A stretch of DNA of 64,000 nucleotides from Sinorhizobium sp. A49 (lineage in GTDB: Bacteria; Pseudomonadota; Alphaproteobacteria; Rhizobiales; Rhizobiaceae), in the NCBI RefSeq assembly GCF_002002725.1, contig NZ_MUNW01000054.1:122211-186210 (forward strand). Direction: 5' to 3'. A model generated the notes under the pieces. It was given only the letters and a program-made list of their open reading frames with translations, did not search any database and was not told the DNA's origin. This document shows, piece after piece, positions 52,264 to 62,516 of the stretch. Numbering within the stretch: the first letter of the stretch is position 1; each line of letters begins with the position of its first letter. Made by a program: the position numbers and the translations under genes.

Positions 52264-53451
52264 TTGGCACGCATTTTGGTCATGATCCCCGCCGGCGAGA
52301 TCTACGCACATGACAGCGTTCGCTGGTATCAACACTGGGACATCTCGTCTCACATCGATACCTACCACAATATGGGCGATGCGTTCGTCTTCGACTCGTC
52401 GCTGAAGCTGCTGCGTTTCGAAAAACTCGGTGTTCTGGAGATATCAGAGTTCAGGCCACGCGAGATCGCCCGTCTTCGGGAGGAATACGACTACGTGTTC
52501 CTGCGCGGATCGAACTACATTCACGATGCCATGGACTGGGAAGCGGCAGCGACGGTCCTGAAGGCGCTCGGCCTGCCCATCATCGGCTTCGGTATTGGCG
52601 CACAGGCGCCGGTGGACGGAAAAATCAGGATCTCCGACGACACCCGCACCGTGCTGCAGTTGATGTCTGAATCGACGACGACGATCGGTGTGCGTGGGGC
52701 CTATTCGGCCGACGTTCTCTGGAGCCTTGGCATCCGCAACATCAGAATTGTCGGTTGCCCCACCGCCTTCCGGCGGAACGACCCGGAACTGCGCATCACG
52801 CTGCCGCCGTTGGAGCAGGTCCGCAACGTCGGTGTCACTGTCCGGCGAGAAGTCTCAAGCGCCTACGCCAAGGACATCGAGCGTTATCTCACTTTCCATC
52901 GTGATCTGGTGAAAGCCATGGCCGGACGCTTCGAGACGGTGCTTTTGGCGCAAGGCGAGGTCGAGGAAAAGAAGCTCGTGCTGGGTGACGAGGCACAACG
53001 CGAAGAAGCGATCACGGCGCTCAAGGCCGACCATTGGACATCATCGTGGTACCTCGATGAGACGATGCTGGACCTCTACCGGCAAAGGCTTTTCTATTCC
53101 GATGTCGTTGCCGACTACGAACGGTTGATCCGCGCCCAGGATCTGGTGCTCGGCTACCGCCTGCACGGCAACCTGATGGCGCTGGCGAACGGGGTCCCCT
53201 CGATCTACTGCACCTATGACAGCCGGACGGCCGAATTCTCGGACACATTCAAGATCCCGAGTTTCGACGTCTTCGGGCAGACGGCGTTCTGCCTCGAGGA
53301 CTATTGGGACCAAGCCCTTTTCGACCGGTACAACCGTGCCTGGTTCCACACCTATGGCGAAATGTGCCGGTTCCTCTCCGAAAATGGTGTCGCGCACAAG
53401 ATGCACGACATCCTCACGACCCCACAGTCGAAAATCTCCCGAGTTGCTTGA
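52264..53451 (+). CDS. wgeH: Polysaccharide pyruvyl transferase family protein WgeH (ExpE8)
   Basis: A 395-residue protein with the family fold: LRGSNYIHDAMDWEAAATVL, IGFGIGAQAPVDGK, STTTIGVRGAYSADVLWSLG and the C-terminal VLGYRLHGNLMALANGVPSI. It probably transfers pyruvate from PEP to a galactose residue. It is more distant from the two paralogues at 30572-33027 than they are from each other. The start is a TTG at 52264; an in-frame ATG at 52282 would shorten it by six residues. Confidence 0.85.
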   Translation: MARILVMIPAGEIYAHDSVRWYQHWDISSHIDTYHNMGDAFVFDSSLKLLRFEKLGVLEISEFRPREIARLREEYDYVFLRGSNYIHDAMDWEAAATVLKALGLPIIGFGIGAQAPVDGKIRISDDTRTVLQLMSESTTTIGVRGAYSADVLWSLGIRNIRIVGCPTAFRRNDPELRITLPPLEQVRNVGVTVRREVSSAYAKDIERYLTFHRDLVKAMAGRFETVLLAQGEVEEKKLVLGDEAQREEAITALKADHWTSSWYLDETMLDLYRQRLFYSDVVADYERLIRAQDLVLGYRLHGNLMALANGVPSIYCTYDSRTAEFSDTFKIPSFDVFGQTAFCLEDYWDQALFDRYNRAWFHTYGEMCRFLSENGVAHKMHDILTTPQSKISRVA

Positions 53452-53468
53452 AGCGAAGAGGTGTGAAT

Positions 53469-54371
53469 ATGCAAAACGCGAAAATCCCGAACAAGGTGCG
53501 CAAGGCGATCATCCCGGCCGCCGGGTTCGGCACCCGAATGCTGCCGGCGACGAAAAGCGTTCCCAAGGAACTGCTACCGATCGTCGACCGCCCCATCCTC
53601 GACTACATCGTCAGCGAGGCGTTTGCCGCAGGAATCGAACACGTGATCATCGTCACCGGACGCATGAAAGGTGCAATCGAAGACTACTTCGATCACGCAT
53701 TCGAGGTCGATGCCACGCTTCGCAAGGCCGGCAAGAACCCGCTGGCCGACCGGTTGGCGACGGCAACGCCCGATGCGGGAAGTATCTCGTTCGTGCGCCA
53801 GCAACAGGCCCGTGGTCTTGGACACGCAGTCTGGACTGCGCGTCACATCGTCGGCGACGAACCTTTCGCGGTTCTGCTGCCTGACATGCTGATGGTCGAT
53901 CACGAGCCTTGCCTCAAATCCATGACGGATCTTTACCAGCGGCACGGCGGCAATCTGGTGGCGGTTGAACGGTGCTTGCCGGAAGAGGCCCACAAGTTCG
54001 GCATCGTTTCCCTGAAGCAGACGAGGGCCGGTGCGCTGGTCGACGGTCTTGTAGAAAAACCTGCCCCGGGGACAGCGCCAAGCAACCTGTTCATTTCCGG
54101 CCGCTACATTTTGCAGCCCGAGATCTTCTCGATCCTCGAGAACCAGACACCGGGTGCTGGCGGCGAGATCCAACTGACCGACGCCATGATCACGCTGATG
54201 GCAAATCAGGAGATCCGTGCCTTCGAATTTGCCGGCCGGACATTCGACTGCGGAAACCCGACAGGTTTCGTCGCGGCCAATCTGCATATGGCGATGACGC
54301 GCACCGACATTGCTGCGGGCATATACGGCGAGATGCATGCGATCATGTCGCCCGCGCGCGCTATAGCTTGA
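53469..54371 (+). CDS. galU: UTP-glucose-1-phosphate uridylyltransferase (GalU/ExoN)
   Basis: A 300-residue nucleotidyltransferase. The signature AAGFGTRMLPATKSVPKELL (residues 16-35) carries the uridine/phosphate loop, and VLLPDMLM gives the metal-binding Asp; GLVEKPAPG and SNLFISGRYIL follow. It makes UDP-glucose from UTP and glucose-1-phosphate, the donor (and UDP-galactose precursor) for galactoglucan. GAGGTGTG precedes the start, 17 bases after wgeH, so it is the last gene of the operon. Confidence 0.93.
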   Translation: MQNAKIPNKVRKAIIPAAGFGTRMLPATKSVPKELLPIVDRPILDYIVSEAFAAGIEHVIIVTGRMKGAIEDYFDHAFEVDATLRKAGKNPLADRLATATPDAGSISFVRQQQARGLGHAVWTARHIVGDEPFAVLLPDMLMVDHEPCLKSMTDLYQRHGGNLVAVERCLPEEAHKFGIVSLKQTRAGALVDGLVEKPAPGTAPSNLFISGRYILQPEIFSILENQTPGAGGEIQLTDAMITLMANQEIRAFEFAGRTFDCGNPTGFVAANLHMAMTRTDIAAGIYGEMHAIMSPARAIA

Positions 54372-54384
54372 TTTCAGCACATAT

Positions 54385-54423
54385 CGGCGGCTGGCGAAGT
54401 ACTGGACACTTCGCCAGCCGCCG
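54385..54423 (+). terminator. Long stem-loop closing the galactoglucan operon
   Basis: A 16-base perfect stem (CGGCGGCTGGCGAAGT with its complement) encloses the 7-base loop ACTGGAC, 13 bases after the galU stop. There is no T-run, so it is a likely Rho-assisted or bidirectional transcription stop rather than a classical terminator. Confidence 0.55.
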
Positions 54424-54440
54424 CCGAGAAAGTGCCTGGG

Positions 54441-54941
54441 TTACAGGACACCGACAGAAGTGTTCATGGCACATTTGCAAGAAAGAGGCTGAAACCCTGG
54501 CCTCAATACCGGCGTGATGCGCTTCGATTGGGTTGCCCCGTTGTCCTCGTCGTCGAACGGGATCGTGAGCACCTGGAAGTGGAAATCGGCATGTCCGCCC
54601 GGTGTCGCACTGTAGGGCAGATCGGAGTAGCTGATCGCCATGTCACCGTCCTTGAAGACTTGAAGACGGTCGCTGCCGGTGTTGAGCAGCCCCCCACCCT
54701 TCACCTGAAATGCGATGCAGAGACTGTTGCCGGCGACGCGGGCGATGTCGGCCTCCGACCGCAGGCTATTCCGGCCTCGACAGCACCCGTGACGTCTTCG
54801 AAGTCGATGACGTCCCCGTCGCTTGCACAGGACAAGATGCCTGAAAGACGCGGGCTGCGGCATAGCTGTCCGGGCCCAATCGCGCGCCAAGACAATTGGG
54901 CGGGGCCGCAACCATTTAGGAAGGTGGCTTACACTCAGCAT
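54441..54941 (-). pseudogene. Remnant of an AraC-type regulator (ligand-binding half only)
   Basis: On the minus strand a run of codons gives ADIARVAGNSLCIAFQVKGG and KDGDMAISYSDLPYS, the pattern of the AraC_binding_2 ligand domain. The segment upstream of this loses the pattern and seems to continue in another frame (GDVIDFEDVTGAVEAGIACG), which implies a frameshift. The helix-turn-helix half is absent, since the frame stops at 54441. Neither end is a plausible intact gene. Confidence 0.5.
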
Positions 54942-55015
54942 GAAGCATTGCGGATGAAGACGCTTGTACGCCAGGGTGAATCTGGCTTACCTGACCCGGT
55001 TTCAATTTCCAGAGA

Positions 55016-56578
55016 GTGAGCGTGGGAAACAAAACTGGACGGCCGAACATTCTTCTTATCACCTGCGATCAATGGCGCGGCGACAGCCTGTCCGCAGTTG
55101 GTCATCCCGTCGTAAAAACGCCCAATGCGGACGCATTAGGCCGAGAGGGCGTGCTGTTCCAGCGCCACTATGCAGGTACCGCCCCCTGCTCACCGGCGCG
55201 CGCTTGCCTCTACACCGGCCTCTATCAGATGAACAATCGTGTCTGCCGCAACGGCACGCCGCTCGACGACCGGCACGATAACATTGCCCGCGCTGCCCGC
55301 AGAGTCGGCTACGATCCAACGCTCTTCGGGTATACTGATGTTTCACCCGATCCGCGCAACCACGCGCCCGCCGACCCGTTTCTGCGCACCTATGAAGGCG
55401 TTCTGCCCGGTTTCACGACCCGCCAGCTTTTGCCCGAGCATCAGAAGGCCTGGCTGTCCTGGCTTGCGGCCCGCGGCATCGATTCCAGCGGCGGCTTCCC
55501 TGCTGTCCATCGGCCGGTTGCTTCAGATGCCCCGGAGATCAGCAACGCCGTGCCCGCCTATTCCAAGGACGAGACGCCTACGGCTTTCCTTGCCGGCGAA
55601 TTCCTGCGGTGGCTTGGTGAGCAGGATGAAGGCGAGCCTTGGTTCGCCCACGTCTCGTTCCTCAGCCCGCATCCGCCGTTCATCGTGCCCGAGCCGTTCA
55701 ACACGATGTACGACCCGGCAGAAGGACCAGGCTATCATCGCGCTTCCACGGTCGAGGCGGAAAAGGCACACCACCCTTTCCTCGCTTATCATCTTGAGCA
55801 CAGCCAGAAAAAGTCGGGCTTCATCCCTGGTGCTGCCGGCAACGTCGCCGACTGGACCGAGGACGAGTTTCGCAAGATTCGCGCGCTCTACTACGGCATG
55901 ATATCGGAGGTCGATGGACAGCTAGGTCGCATGTGGAAAGGCATAAAGGACGAAGGCGTCTGGGACGATACCATCATCATCCTCACCTCAGACCATGCGG
56001 AGATGATGGGCGACCACTTCATGCTCGGAAAGGGCGGGTGGTTCGACGGCAGCTACCACATCCCCCTCATCATCAAGGCGCCTGGGCACGCACAGGCTGC
56101 TGGCACGAAAGTCAATCGCTTCACCAGTGCGGTGGACATTATGCCAACCTTGCTCGACCTTATCGGCGGCAAGGCCCTGCCGCATCTCGACGGCCAGTCG
56201 CTGAAGCCCTTCCTCGATAACGCAGAACCCGATACCTGGCGCGACGCCGCATTCTGGGAATACGACTTCCGCTCGATCGCCAAAGGGGCAGCCGAGGCCC
56301 ACTTCGGTGTGGACTCCCGTGCCCTCAACCTGGCCGTTGTCCGCACCGAGACGGTTAAATACGTGCACTTCGGCACCGGCCTACCGCCATTGCTCTACGA
56401 TCTCGCCAATGATCCCGGCGAAACGTGCAACCTCGCCGACGACCCAGCCTGGCTGTCTGTTCGGCTCGAATGCGCAGAGCGGCTACTAGCCTGGCGCGCG
56501 CGGCATCTGGACCAGTCGCTGGCCCTGTCGGAACTGACAGACGCCGGCGCAGTCGGCCATCTGGCCCGCCTGCCCTGA
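55016..56578 (+). CDS. Sulfatase-family phosphonate monoester hydrolase/arylsulfatase
   Basis: A 520-residue alkaline-phosphatase-superfamily enzyme. The formylglycine motif CSPAR is at 58-62 (TAPCSPARACLYTG), metal ligands are in LLITCDQWRGD (14-22) and SDHAEMMGDH. Its layout resembles rhizobial phosphonate monoester hydrolases and choline-sulfatase-like enzymes, which act on phosphonate esters, phosphodiesters and sulfate esters. Cys58 must be oxidised to formylglycine by a maturase that is not in the window. The GTG at 55016 (GTG at 55022 as alternative) is the likely start. It has no signal peptide, so it is cytosolic. Confidence 0.88.
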   Translation: MSVGNKTGRPNILLITCDQWRGDSLSAVGHPVVKTPNADALGREGVLFQRHYAGTAPCSPARACLYTGLYQMNNRVCRNGTPLDDRHDNIARAARRVGYDPTLFGYTDVSPDPRNHAPADPFLRTYEGVLPGFTTRQLLPEHQKAWLSWLAARGIDSSGGFPAVHRPVASDAPEISNAVPAYSKDETPTAFLAGEFLRWLGEQDEGEPWFAHVSFLSPHPPFIVPEPFNTMYDPAEGPGYHRASTVEAEKAHHPFLAYHLEHSQKKSGFIPGAAGNVADWTEDEFRKIRALYYGMISEVDGQLGRMWKGIKDEGVWDDTIIILTSDHAEMMGDHFMLGKGGWFDGSYHIPLIIKAPGHAQAAGTKVNRFTSAVDIMPTLLDLIGGKALPHLDGQSLKPFLDNAEPDTWRDAAFWEYDFRSIAKGAAEAHFGVDSRALNLAVVRTETVKYVHFGTGLPPLLYDLANDPGETCNLADDPAWLSVRLECAERLLAWRARHLDQSLALSELTDAGAVGHLARLP

Positions 56579-57127
56579 TTGGCCGCCGCCCCAGGCGGAC
56601 GTCTGAAACGCCGCTCCTGCGCAACGACAAGAGGTTTTGTCTTGGGAATGCAGCGCGACTAGGGCGCCGGCACAGCAGGAAGCTAGGCCGATTTTTGCGT
56701 CACTGCGGCAGCGATATCCGACGCACATCTCAAAAGTGGCCATTCGCGTTCGGAACGGCAGCAGACCATTAAATTTTCTTGCCCTGACCCGAAGGTATTC
56801 GCGTTTGCGCGGCGGAGCTGCAGACATGTAGCCTCAAATCCGGTCGACCGAGATTTCGTCAAGGGTGCATCACGGACTCGGGTTGAGCTGCCAGTAGAGG
56901 ATCTGCGGCTCCTGCGTGGTCCGCACCCTCCACGGCATCTCCGGCCATCGCCAGGAGGCGCCCCGAAGTCCAGCGGCAAGGACACGCTTGGTGGTCCCTG
57001 TTCACGCCGGGTTTCGCGAGGTTTCCTCCTCCAGCCTGACGAATGAGCGTTGCGTCGGCGGGAGGCCGTCTCAACGAGCAAACAAGCAATCTTTCGCTGT
57101 CCCGACTTCCATCCAAAAAGGCGGAAT
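56579..57127. other. Gene-poor stretch, no supported gene
   Basis: Between the sulfatase and the dehydrogenase, 549 bases contain no frame with recognisable domain or ribosome-binding site. A minus-strand frame (56683-57195) gives only low-complexity Arg-rich sequence. It may hold remnants of a decayed gene. Confidence 0.5.
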
Positions 57128-59551
57128 ATGTCTAGCAAAGTTCCCTCGCACGCCCGCATCGTCATCGTCGGCGGAGGCGCCATCGGTACCAGCATCGCCT
57201 ATCATCTCGCCAAGGCCGGAGAGAAAGATGTGGTGGTCCTGGAAAAGACGGCGTTGACCGCAGGCTCTACCTGGCATGCTGCCGGGCTGATGGGGCAGTT
57301 GCGAAGCAAGGTGAATCTTACCCGCCTGATGCAGTACAGCGCCGATCTCTGCGCCCGGATCGGTGCGGAAACAGGACAGGACGTCGGCTGGAAGAACGTT
57401 GGCAGCCTCCGGTTGGCCGCCTCCGATGCCCGCTGGGAGGAATTGAAACGCGCCCACACCGCTGCGAAAAATTACGGCTTCGACATGGAACTGGTCGGCC
57501 CGGACGAGATCCGGCGACTGTTTCCGCTTGTCGACGTCAAAGGGCTGCGCGGTGCGACCTGGATTGCCTCGGACGGCCACGTCGCCCCCTATTCGTTGAC
57601 CCATGCTTATGCCAAGGGTGCCCGGGCTGGCGGCGTGCGCATCGTTGAAGGTGTTACCGTAACCGGCTTTACGATAGACGATCGCCGCATCACGACGGTG
57701 AAGACCACTGAAGGTGACATTGGCTGCGAGGTCGTCGTCAACGCCGCCGGCCTGTGGGCGCGCCAACTCGGCGAACTCGCGGGCATCGACCTGCCGATCA
57801 CCGTTGTCGAGCACGAATATTTTGTTACCGAGAAATCACCGCTGGTGCCGGACGATCTGCCGACACTGCGCGACCCCGATGCGAATTTCTACGTCAAGCC
57901 GGAGCCGGGCGCTATGGTGATCGGAGGCTGGGAGAAAGAAACGCGCGCCGCCTACGGTCTGGGCAAGTTGCCGATGAGCTTCGGCCAGGAACTGTTCCCC
58001 GACGACCTCGAGCGCATTGCCGAAGTGATCGAAGGCGCATCGAACCGTATTCCGATCTTGAACGAGCTCGGCGTGCGCTCGGTTGTCAACGGTCCCATAC
58101 CGATCTCGGCCGACGGAGAACCGGTGATGGGCCTTGCGGGTGACTTCGAGAACTTCTTCGTTGCCTGCGGCTTCACCTCCGGGATCGCGGCCTCGGGTGG
58201 TGCCGGGCGTGCCATGGCAAACTGGATTGTCGAGGGCGACCCAGGCATGGACCTCTGGGCCTTCGACCTGCGCCGCTTCGGCAACCCGCACGGCGGGCTC
58301 GCATACCTGCGCGACAGTGCCATCGAGGCCTACTCGAAATACTACGCCGTCGCCTGGCCGGAAGAGGAACGGTCGGCTTGCCGCCCGTTGCGCCGGTCGC
58401 CGCTTTATGCAGCCCTAACGGCGAAAGGCGCGGTCAACGGCGTGAAGTTCGGCTGGGAACGCCCCAATTACTTCCTGAAATCCGGCGAGCCAAAACCGCC
58501 GCTCGAAACCTTTGAGCGCGCGCCCTATGGCAACGTCATCAGTCGCGAGCATCGGGCGGTGCGCGAGGGCGTAGCGTTGGTCGACCAATCGTCCTTCTCC
58601 AAGTTCGAGGTCTCAGGGCCAGGTGCTCTTCGTTACCTGCAATGGCTGGCAGCCGCCAACGTCGACCGCAGTGAAAACGCGGTGATCTACACGCAGCTGC
58701 TCAACAAGCGCGGCGGAATCGAAGCCGATCTCACGATCATGCGACGCCGCGAGGATCGGTTCCATGTGGTGACAGGTTCGGCCTTCGGCACGCGCGATGG
58801 CGGCTGGATCCGCCGCCACATGCCGCGTGACGGCTCTGTTCACGTACAGGATGTAACCAGCGCCTATGGTGTCATCAACCTTTGCGGCCCGTTGTCGCGC
58901 GACGTCCTTGCCAAAGCGAGTGAAGACGACGTCGGCAACCACGCCTTCCCCCACATGACGTGTCGCGACATCCGTATAGGCTGGGCCCCCGTCATGGCCG
59001 CGCGCGTCACCTATGTCGGCGAACTCGGCTGGGAGCTCCATGTGCCGACCGAATACATGGCATACGTCTACGAGCTGTTGAAGGCGGCAGGCACCGAGTT
59101 CGGCATCGCCGACGTCGGCTACAAGGCAATCTCCAGCCTGCGCATGGAAAAACGCTACCTTTACTGGGGCGCCGACATCACTCCCGACGACACCCCCTTG
59201 GAGGCGGGTCTGGGCTTTGCCGTGTCTATGAAGAAGGGCAACTTCCAGGGCCGCGACGCGATCGCCGCGCAGAAGGAGGGCGGCATCGCCCGCAAACTCG
59301 CTTGCTTCCGGCTCGATGAGCCACTGCCGGTCTATGGGGGCGAAGCGATGTCGGTGAATGGCCGCGTGGTCGGCATGACCACCAGCGGCGATTTCGGCCA
59401 CACCGTCGGCGCTTCGCTCATATTCGGATATCTCAAGGGCGAGGATATGGCGCTCAGTGAAATCGAAGTGGAGGCGTTCGGCCGCCGCAGCAGGGCGACA
59501 GTCGTCGAACGCTGCGCCTATGATCCTTCCGGCGAGCGCATCCGCCTGTAG
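57128..59551 (+). CDS. Dimethylglycine/sarcosine dehydrogenase-family protein (copy 1)
   Basis: An 807-residue flavoprotein: an N-terminal DAO-type FAD domain (VIVGGGAIGTSIAYHLAKAG, 12-31), then a GcvT-like tetrahydrofolate domain (FSKFEVSGPGALRYLQWLAA to the C terminus). His50 in AGSTWHAAGL matches the covalent-FAD His of mammalian dimethylglycine dehydrogenase. Such enzymes demethylate dimethylglycine or sarcosine and pass the one-carbon unit to folate. The ATG at 57128 follows AAGGCGGAAT; in-frame sequence upstream to 57050 is not coding-like. It faces the second copy. Confidence 0.88.
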   Translation: MSSKVPSHARIVIVGGGAIGTSIAYHLAKAGEKDVVVLEKTALTAGSTWHAAGLMGQLRSKVNLTRLMQYSADLCARIGAETGQDVGWKNVGSLRLAASDARWEELKRAHTAAKNYGFDMELVGPDEIRRLFPLVDVKGLRGATWIASDGHVAPYSLTHAYAKGARAGGVRIVEGVTVTGFTIDDRRITTVKTTEGDIGCEVVVNAAGLWARQLGELAGIDLPITVVEHEYFVTEKSPLVPDDLPTLRDPDANFYVKPEPGAMVIGGWEKETRAAYGLGKLPMSFGQELFPDDLERIAEVIEGASNRIPILNELGVRSVVNGPIPISADGEPVMGLAGDFENFFVACGFTSGIAASGGAGRAMANWIVEGDPGMDLWAFDLRRFGNPHGGLAYLRDSAIEAYSKYYAVAWPEEERSACRPLRRSPLYAALTAKGAVNGVKFGWERPNYFLKSGEPKPPLETFERAPYGNVISREHRAVREGVALVDQSSFSKFEVSGPGALRYLQWLAAANVDRSENAVIYTQLLNKRGGIEADLTIMRRREDRFHVVTGSAFGTRDGGWIRRHMPRDGSVHVQDVTSAYGVINLCGPLSRDVLAKASEDDVGNHAFPHMTCRDIRIGWAPVMAARVTYVGELGWELHVPTEYMAYVYELLKAAGTEFGIADVGYKAISSLRMEKRYLYWGADITPDDTPLEAGLGFAVSMKKGNFQGRDAIAAQKEGGIARKLACFRLDEPLPVYGGEAMSVNGRVVGMTTSGDFGHTVGASLIFGYLKGEDMALSEIEVEAFGRRSRATVVERCAYDPSGERIRL

Positions 59552-59977
59552 GTTCGACACGAGCGGGCCGGCCCGGTGCCACGGAGGGCAAGACCACCAT
59601 TCCTGGCACATGCTCGTCGTCATCATTGGGCTGCAGCGAAAGCGGCAGCCCTCAGGTCAATTTGACGATCTGGAGGCGACGACTGCGCGTCGCTTCTTCG
59701 CCACCAAGACTGCGACAGACGCACCCCGCCGATCGATCGTTGCCGCCAACGCGAAGGGCGGTGCAGTGCTTCGAGTTGATGCATGTTACAGGCAAAGGCG
59801 CCGCAGCCAGCGATTTGGCTCATCTACCGATGGGGTCTTTCGCGCCGTGCGCCGCCCCGCTCGGCACTTCTTCCGGCGCTCCGCGAACCGGCTCCGTCGA
59901 TGGTGGGATGCCGCGCCTGCGGCAATCCCCTTCGCCACTTCCCAGCGACGCCAAGGCCTAGACGGTTAAGGTTCGCC
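59552..59977. other. Intergenic stretch between the convergent dehydrogenases
   Basis: 426 bases with no supported gene. One hairpin, GGGCTGC (59628-59634) with GCAGCCC (59645-59651), lies 77 bases after the first copy and may act as a transcription stop. The rest is GC-rich with Arg-rich frames in both strands and may be decayed coding sequence. Confidence 0.5.
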
Positions 59978-62428
59978 CTACACTTTCACCCTCAGACCTT
60001 TCGGGTCATAGGCAGGGGAAAGATGCACCGTTGCAGCGAACCGGTCACCGGCCAATTCAACTTCGAAACGGCCGGCTTCCAGGAACGCCCGGTCCACGCC
60101 TGCGGGATTGTCGACGAGAGCGAGGGCAACGGAGCGGCCGAGCGTGTGAGCGTAAGCGGCCGACCGGACTTCCCCTATCGGCTGTCCATCACGCAGGATC
60201 AGTTCGCCGCCCCAAAGCATCGGCAGGGGATCGTCCACGGTGAATTGCACGATGCGCTTGGAAGATGTACCCCTCGCCTTTGCCGCCACGAGCGCTTCAC
60301 GGCCGATGAAACCGTCAGGTTTGTCGAGCGACACGGCAAAACCGAGACCGGCCTCATAAGGAGTGATATCCGGCGTCAGCTCGCGGCTCCAGGCGCGATA
60401 GCCCTTTTCAAGCCGGAGCGCCTCCAGCGCGTAATAGCCGCAATCGGTCAGCCCAAAATCGCGTCCGACATCGTGCAGCGCCTCGTAGACACCCACGGCG
60501 AACTCTGTCGGGACGATCAGCTCCCAGCCGAGTTCGCCGACATAGGTCATGCGGTTGGCATAGGCCGTGGCGTAGCCGATGTCGATTTCGCGGATCGTGG
60601 CGAAGGGGAAGCTTTCGTTGGAAAGGTCGGCAGAGGTAAGACGGGTGAGAATATCGCGGGACTTCGGCCCCATCAGCGCCAGGACTGAATAGGCCGAGGT
60701 AACGTCGGTGAGCGTCACATGGGCGTCTGCCGTCAGGTTCTTGCGGATCCAGTCCGCGTCATGCACCGCTTGTGCCGAACCGGTGACGAGAAGAAAGCGG
60801 TCGGTCGCAAGACGCATGACCGTCAGGTCGCTCTCATAGCCGCCGCGATCGTTCAGGAGCCCGGTGTAAATGGACCGGCCGATGGTAACATCGATATCGG
60901 CCGCGCAAATACGATTGAGGGCGACCGCGGCATCCCGACCTTGGATGAGAAGCTTCGCGAATGAGGTCTGATCGAAGATGCCGACCGCCTCGCGCGTCGC
61001 CTTCATCTCGCGCCTGACCGCTTCGTGCCAGTTTTGCCGGCCGAAGGCATAATCCGTGACCGGCTTTTCGCCCTCGGTCGTAAACCAGTTGGCGCGCTCC
61101 CAGCCCATCTTCGAACCGAAGCAGGCGCCCTTGGCCGCAAGCCGGTCATAGAGCGGCGAGCGGCGGAAGGGACGCGCCGTATCCAGCTCGCGATTGGGCC
61201 AGGGCATGGCGTAGTGCAGCCCGAGCGTCTCCTTGACGCGGTCATGCAGCCAGCGCGGATTGTTGTTGAAGTTTGCGAAGCGGCGGATATCCACCGGCCA
61301 GAGATCCATTGTCGGCGCGCCGTTGACGATCCATTCGGCCAGCGCCCGGCCGGCGCCCCCGGCACTGGCAATGCCCATCGAGTTGAAGCCGGCGCCGACG
61401 TAGAAATTCTTCAGCTCCGGCGCCTCGCCGAGCATGAAGTTGTTGTCCGGCGTAAAGCTTTCAGGACCGTTGTAAAACTTCTTCACCTCTGCTGTCGCCA
61501 GCTGCGGCACGCGCTGCAGGGCGTTCTGCATCAGGATTTCGAACTGGTCCCAGTCATCGGGCAGCAAGGCGAATTCGAAATCGTCGGGAATGCCCGCCAT
61601 GCCCCACGGTTTCGCCTCCGGCTCGAAACCGCCCATGACCAGCCCCCCGACCTCTTCCTTGAAGTAGATATAGCCGTCGGGATCGCGCATGACCGGCAGA
61701 TCCGGATGCACGCCTTCGATCCTGCCGGTGACGATGTACATGTGCTCGGCCGAATGCAGCGGCACCGATACGCCGCACATCAGCCCGACCTTGCGCGCCC
61801 ATTGGCCGGCGCAATTGACGACGATCTCGGCTGAGATCGTCCCCTGGTCGGTTTCGACGCCGGTCACGACCCCATCGGCAACAGAAATCCCGGTCACGCG
61901 GACGCGCTCGATGATGCGAGCACCGCGGTTGCGTGCCCCCTTTGCCAGCGACTGGGTCAGGTCGGTCGGGTTGGCCTTGCCGTCGCCGGGCAGCCAGACG
62001 GCGCCCGCCAGATCGTCGATCGCCATCACCGGCCAGAGATCCTGGGCCTCCTTTGCCGAGATCACCTCGATGGCGACGCCCTGGGCGCGGGCGGACGCGG
62101 CCGTGCGCTTCAGCACCGTCATGCGGTCGGCAGACCTTGCCACCGAAACGGAACCGCAGTTCTTCCAGCCGGTGGCAAGCCCTGTTTCTGCCTCCAGTTC
62201 GCTATAGAGCTGCGTCGAATATTTGATGAGGCTCGTCATGTTCGCGTGGCTGCGCAGCTGGCCGACGAGGCCGGCCGCGTGCCAGGTGGTGCCGCCGCTC
62301 AACTGCCCCTGCTCCAAGAGTACGACGTCCGTCCAGCCGAGCCTGGTCAGGTGATAGGCGACCGAACAGCCGATAATGCCGCCACCGACGATGACGACCT
62401 GTGCCTGCGTTGGAAAATTCTGAGCCAT
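59978..62428 (-). CDS. Dimethylglycine/sarcosine dehydrogenase-family protein (copy 2)
   Basis: An 816-residue paralogue of the protein at 57128. FAD domain VVIVGGGIIGCSVAYHLTRL (11-30), the candidate covalent-FAD His50 (GGTTWHAAGL) and a C-terminal GcvT-like domain are all present. GGGAGG lies seven bases before the start at 62428; an extension to 62464 has no site. It probably demethylates an N-methylated amino acid; which of the two acts on dimethylglycine or sarcosine cannot be told. A DeoR regulator lies 88 bases upstream on the same strand. Confidence 0.88.
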   Translation of the reverse strand: MAQNFPTQAQVVIVGGGIIGCSVAYHLTRLGWTDVVLLEQGQLSGGTTWHAAGLVGQLRSHANMTSLIKYSTQLYSELEAETGLATGWKNCGSVSVARSADRMTVLKRTAASARAQGVAIEVISAKEAQDLWPVMAIDDLAGAVWLPGDGKANPTDLTQSLAKGARNRGARIIERVRVTGISVADGVVTGVETDQGTISAEIVVNCAGQWARKVGLMCGVSVPLHSAEHMYIVTGRIEGVHPDLPVMRDPDGYIYFKEEVGGLVMGGFEPEAKPWGMAGIPDDFEFALLPDDWDQFEILMQNALQRVPQLATAEVKKFYNGPESFTPDNNFMLGEAPELKNFYVGAGFNSMGIASAGGAGRALAEWIVNGAPTMDLWPVDIRRFANFNNNPRWLHDRVKETLGLHYAMPWPNRELDTARPFRRSPLYDRLAAKGACFGSKMGWERANWFTTEGEKPVTDYAFGRQNWHEAVRREMKATREAVGIFDQTSFAKLLIQGRDAAVALNRICAADIDVTIGRSIYTGLLNDRGGYESDLTVMRLATDRFLLVTGSAQAVHDADWIRKNLTADAHVTLTDVTSAYSVLALMGPKSRDILTRLTSADLSNESFPFATIREIDIGYATAYANRMTYVGELGWELIVPTEFAVGVYEALHDVGRDFGLTDCGYYALEALRLEKGYRAWSRELTPDITPYEAGLGFAVSLDKPDGFIGREALVAAKARGTSSKRIVQFTVDDPLPMLWGGELILRDGQPIGEVRSAAYAHTLGRSVALALVDNPAGVDRAFLEAGRFEVELAGDRFAATVHLSPAYDPKGLRVKV

Positions 62429-62516
62429 GAAACGACCTCCCGAAGCGATGGAAGGCCACACCATAACAACGGAAGCGCAAATAACAAGACAAAACGTTAC
62501 AAAAACTTACACTACA

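Noticed and set aside
56683..57195. A 170-codon minus-strand frame in the sulfatase-dehydrogenase gap
   Set aside because: Arg/Gly/Ser-rich with no homology pattern, and it overlaps the real start of the dehydrogenase.
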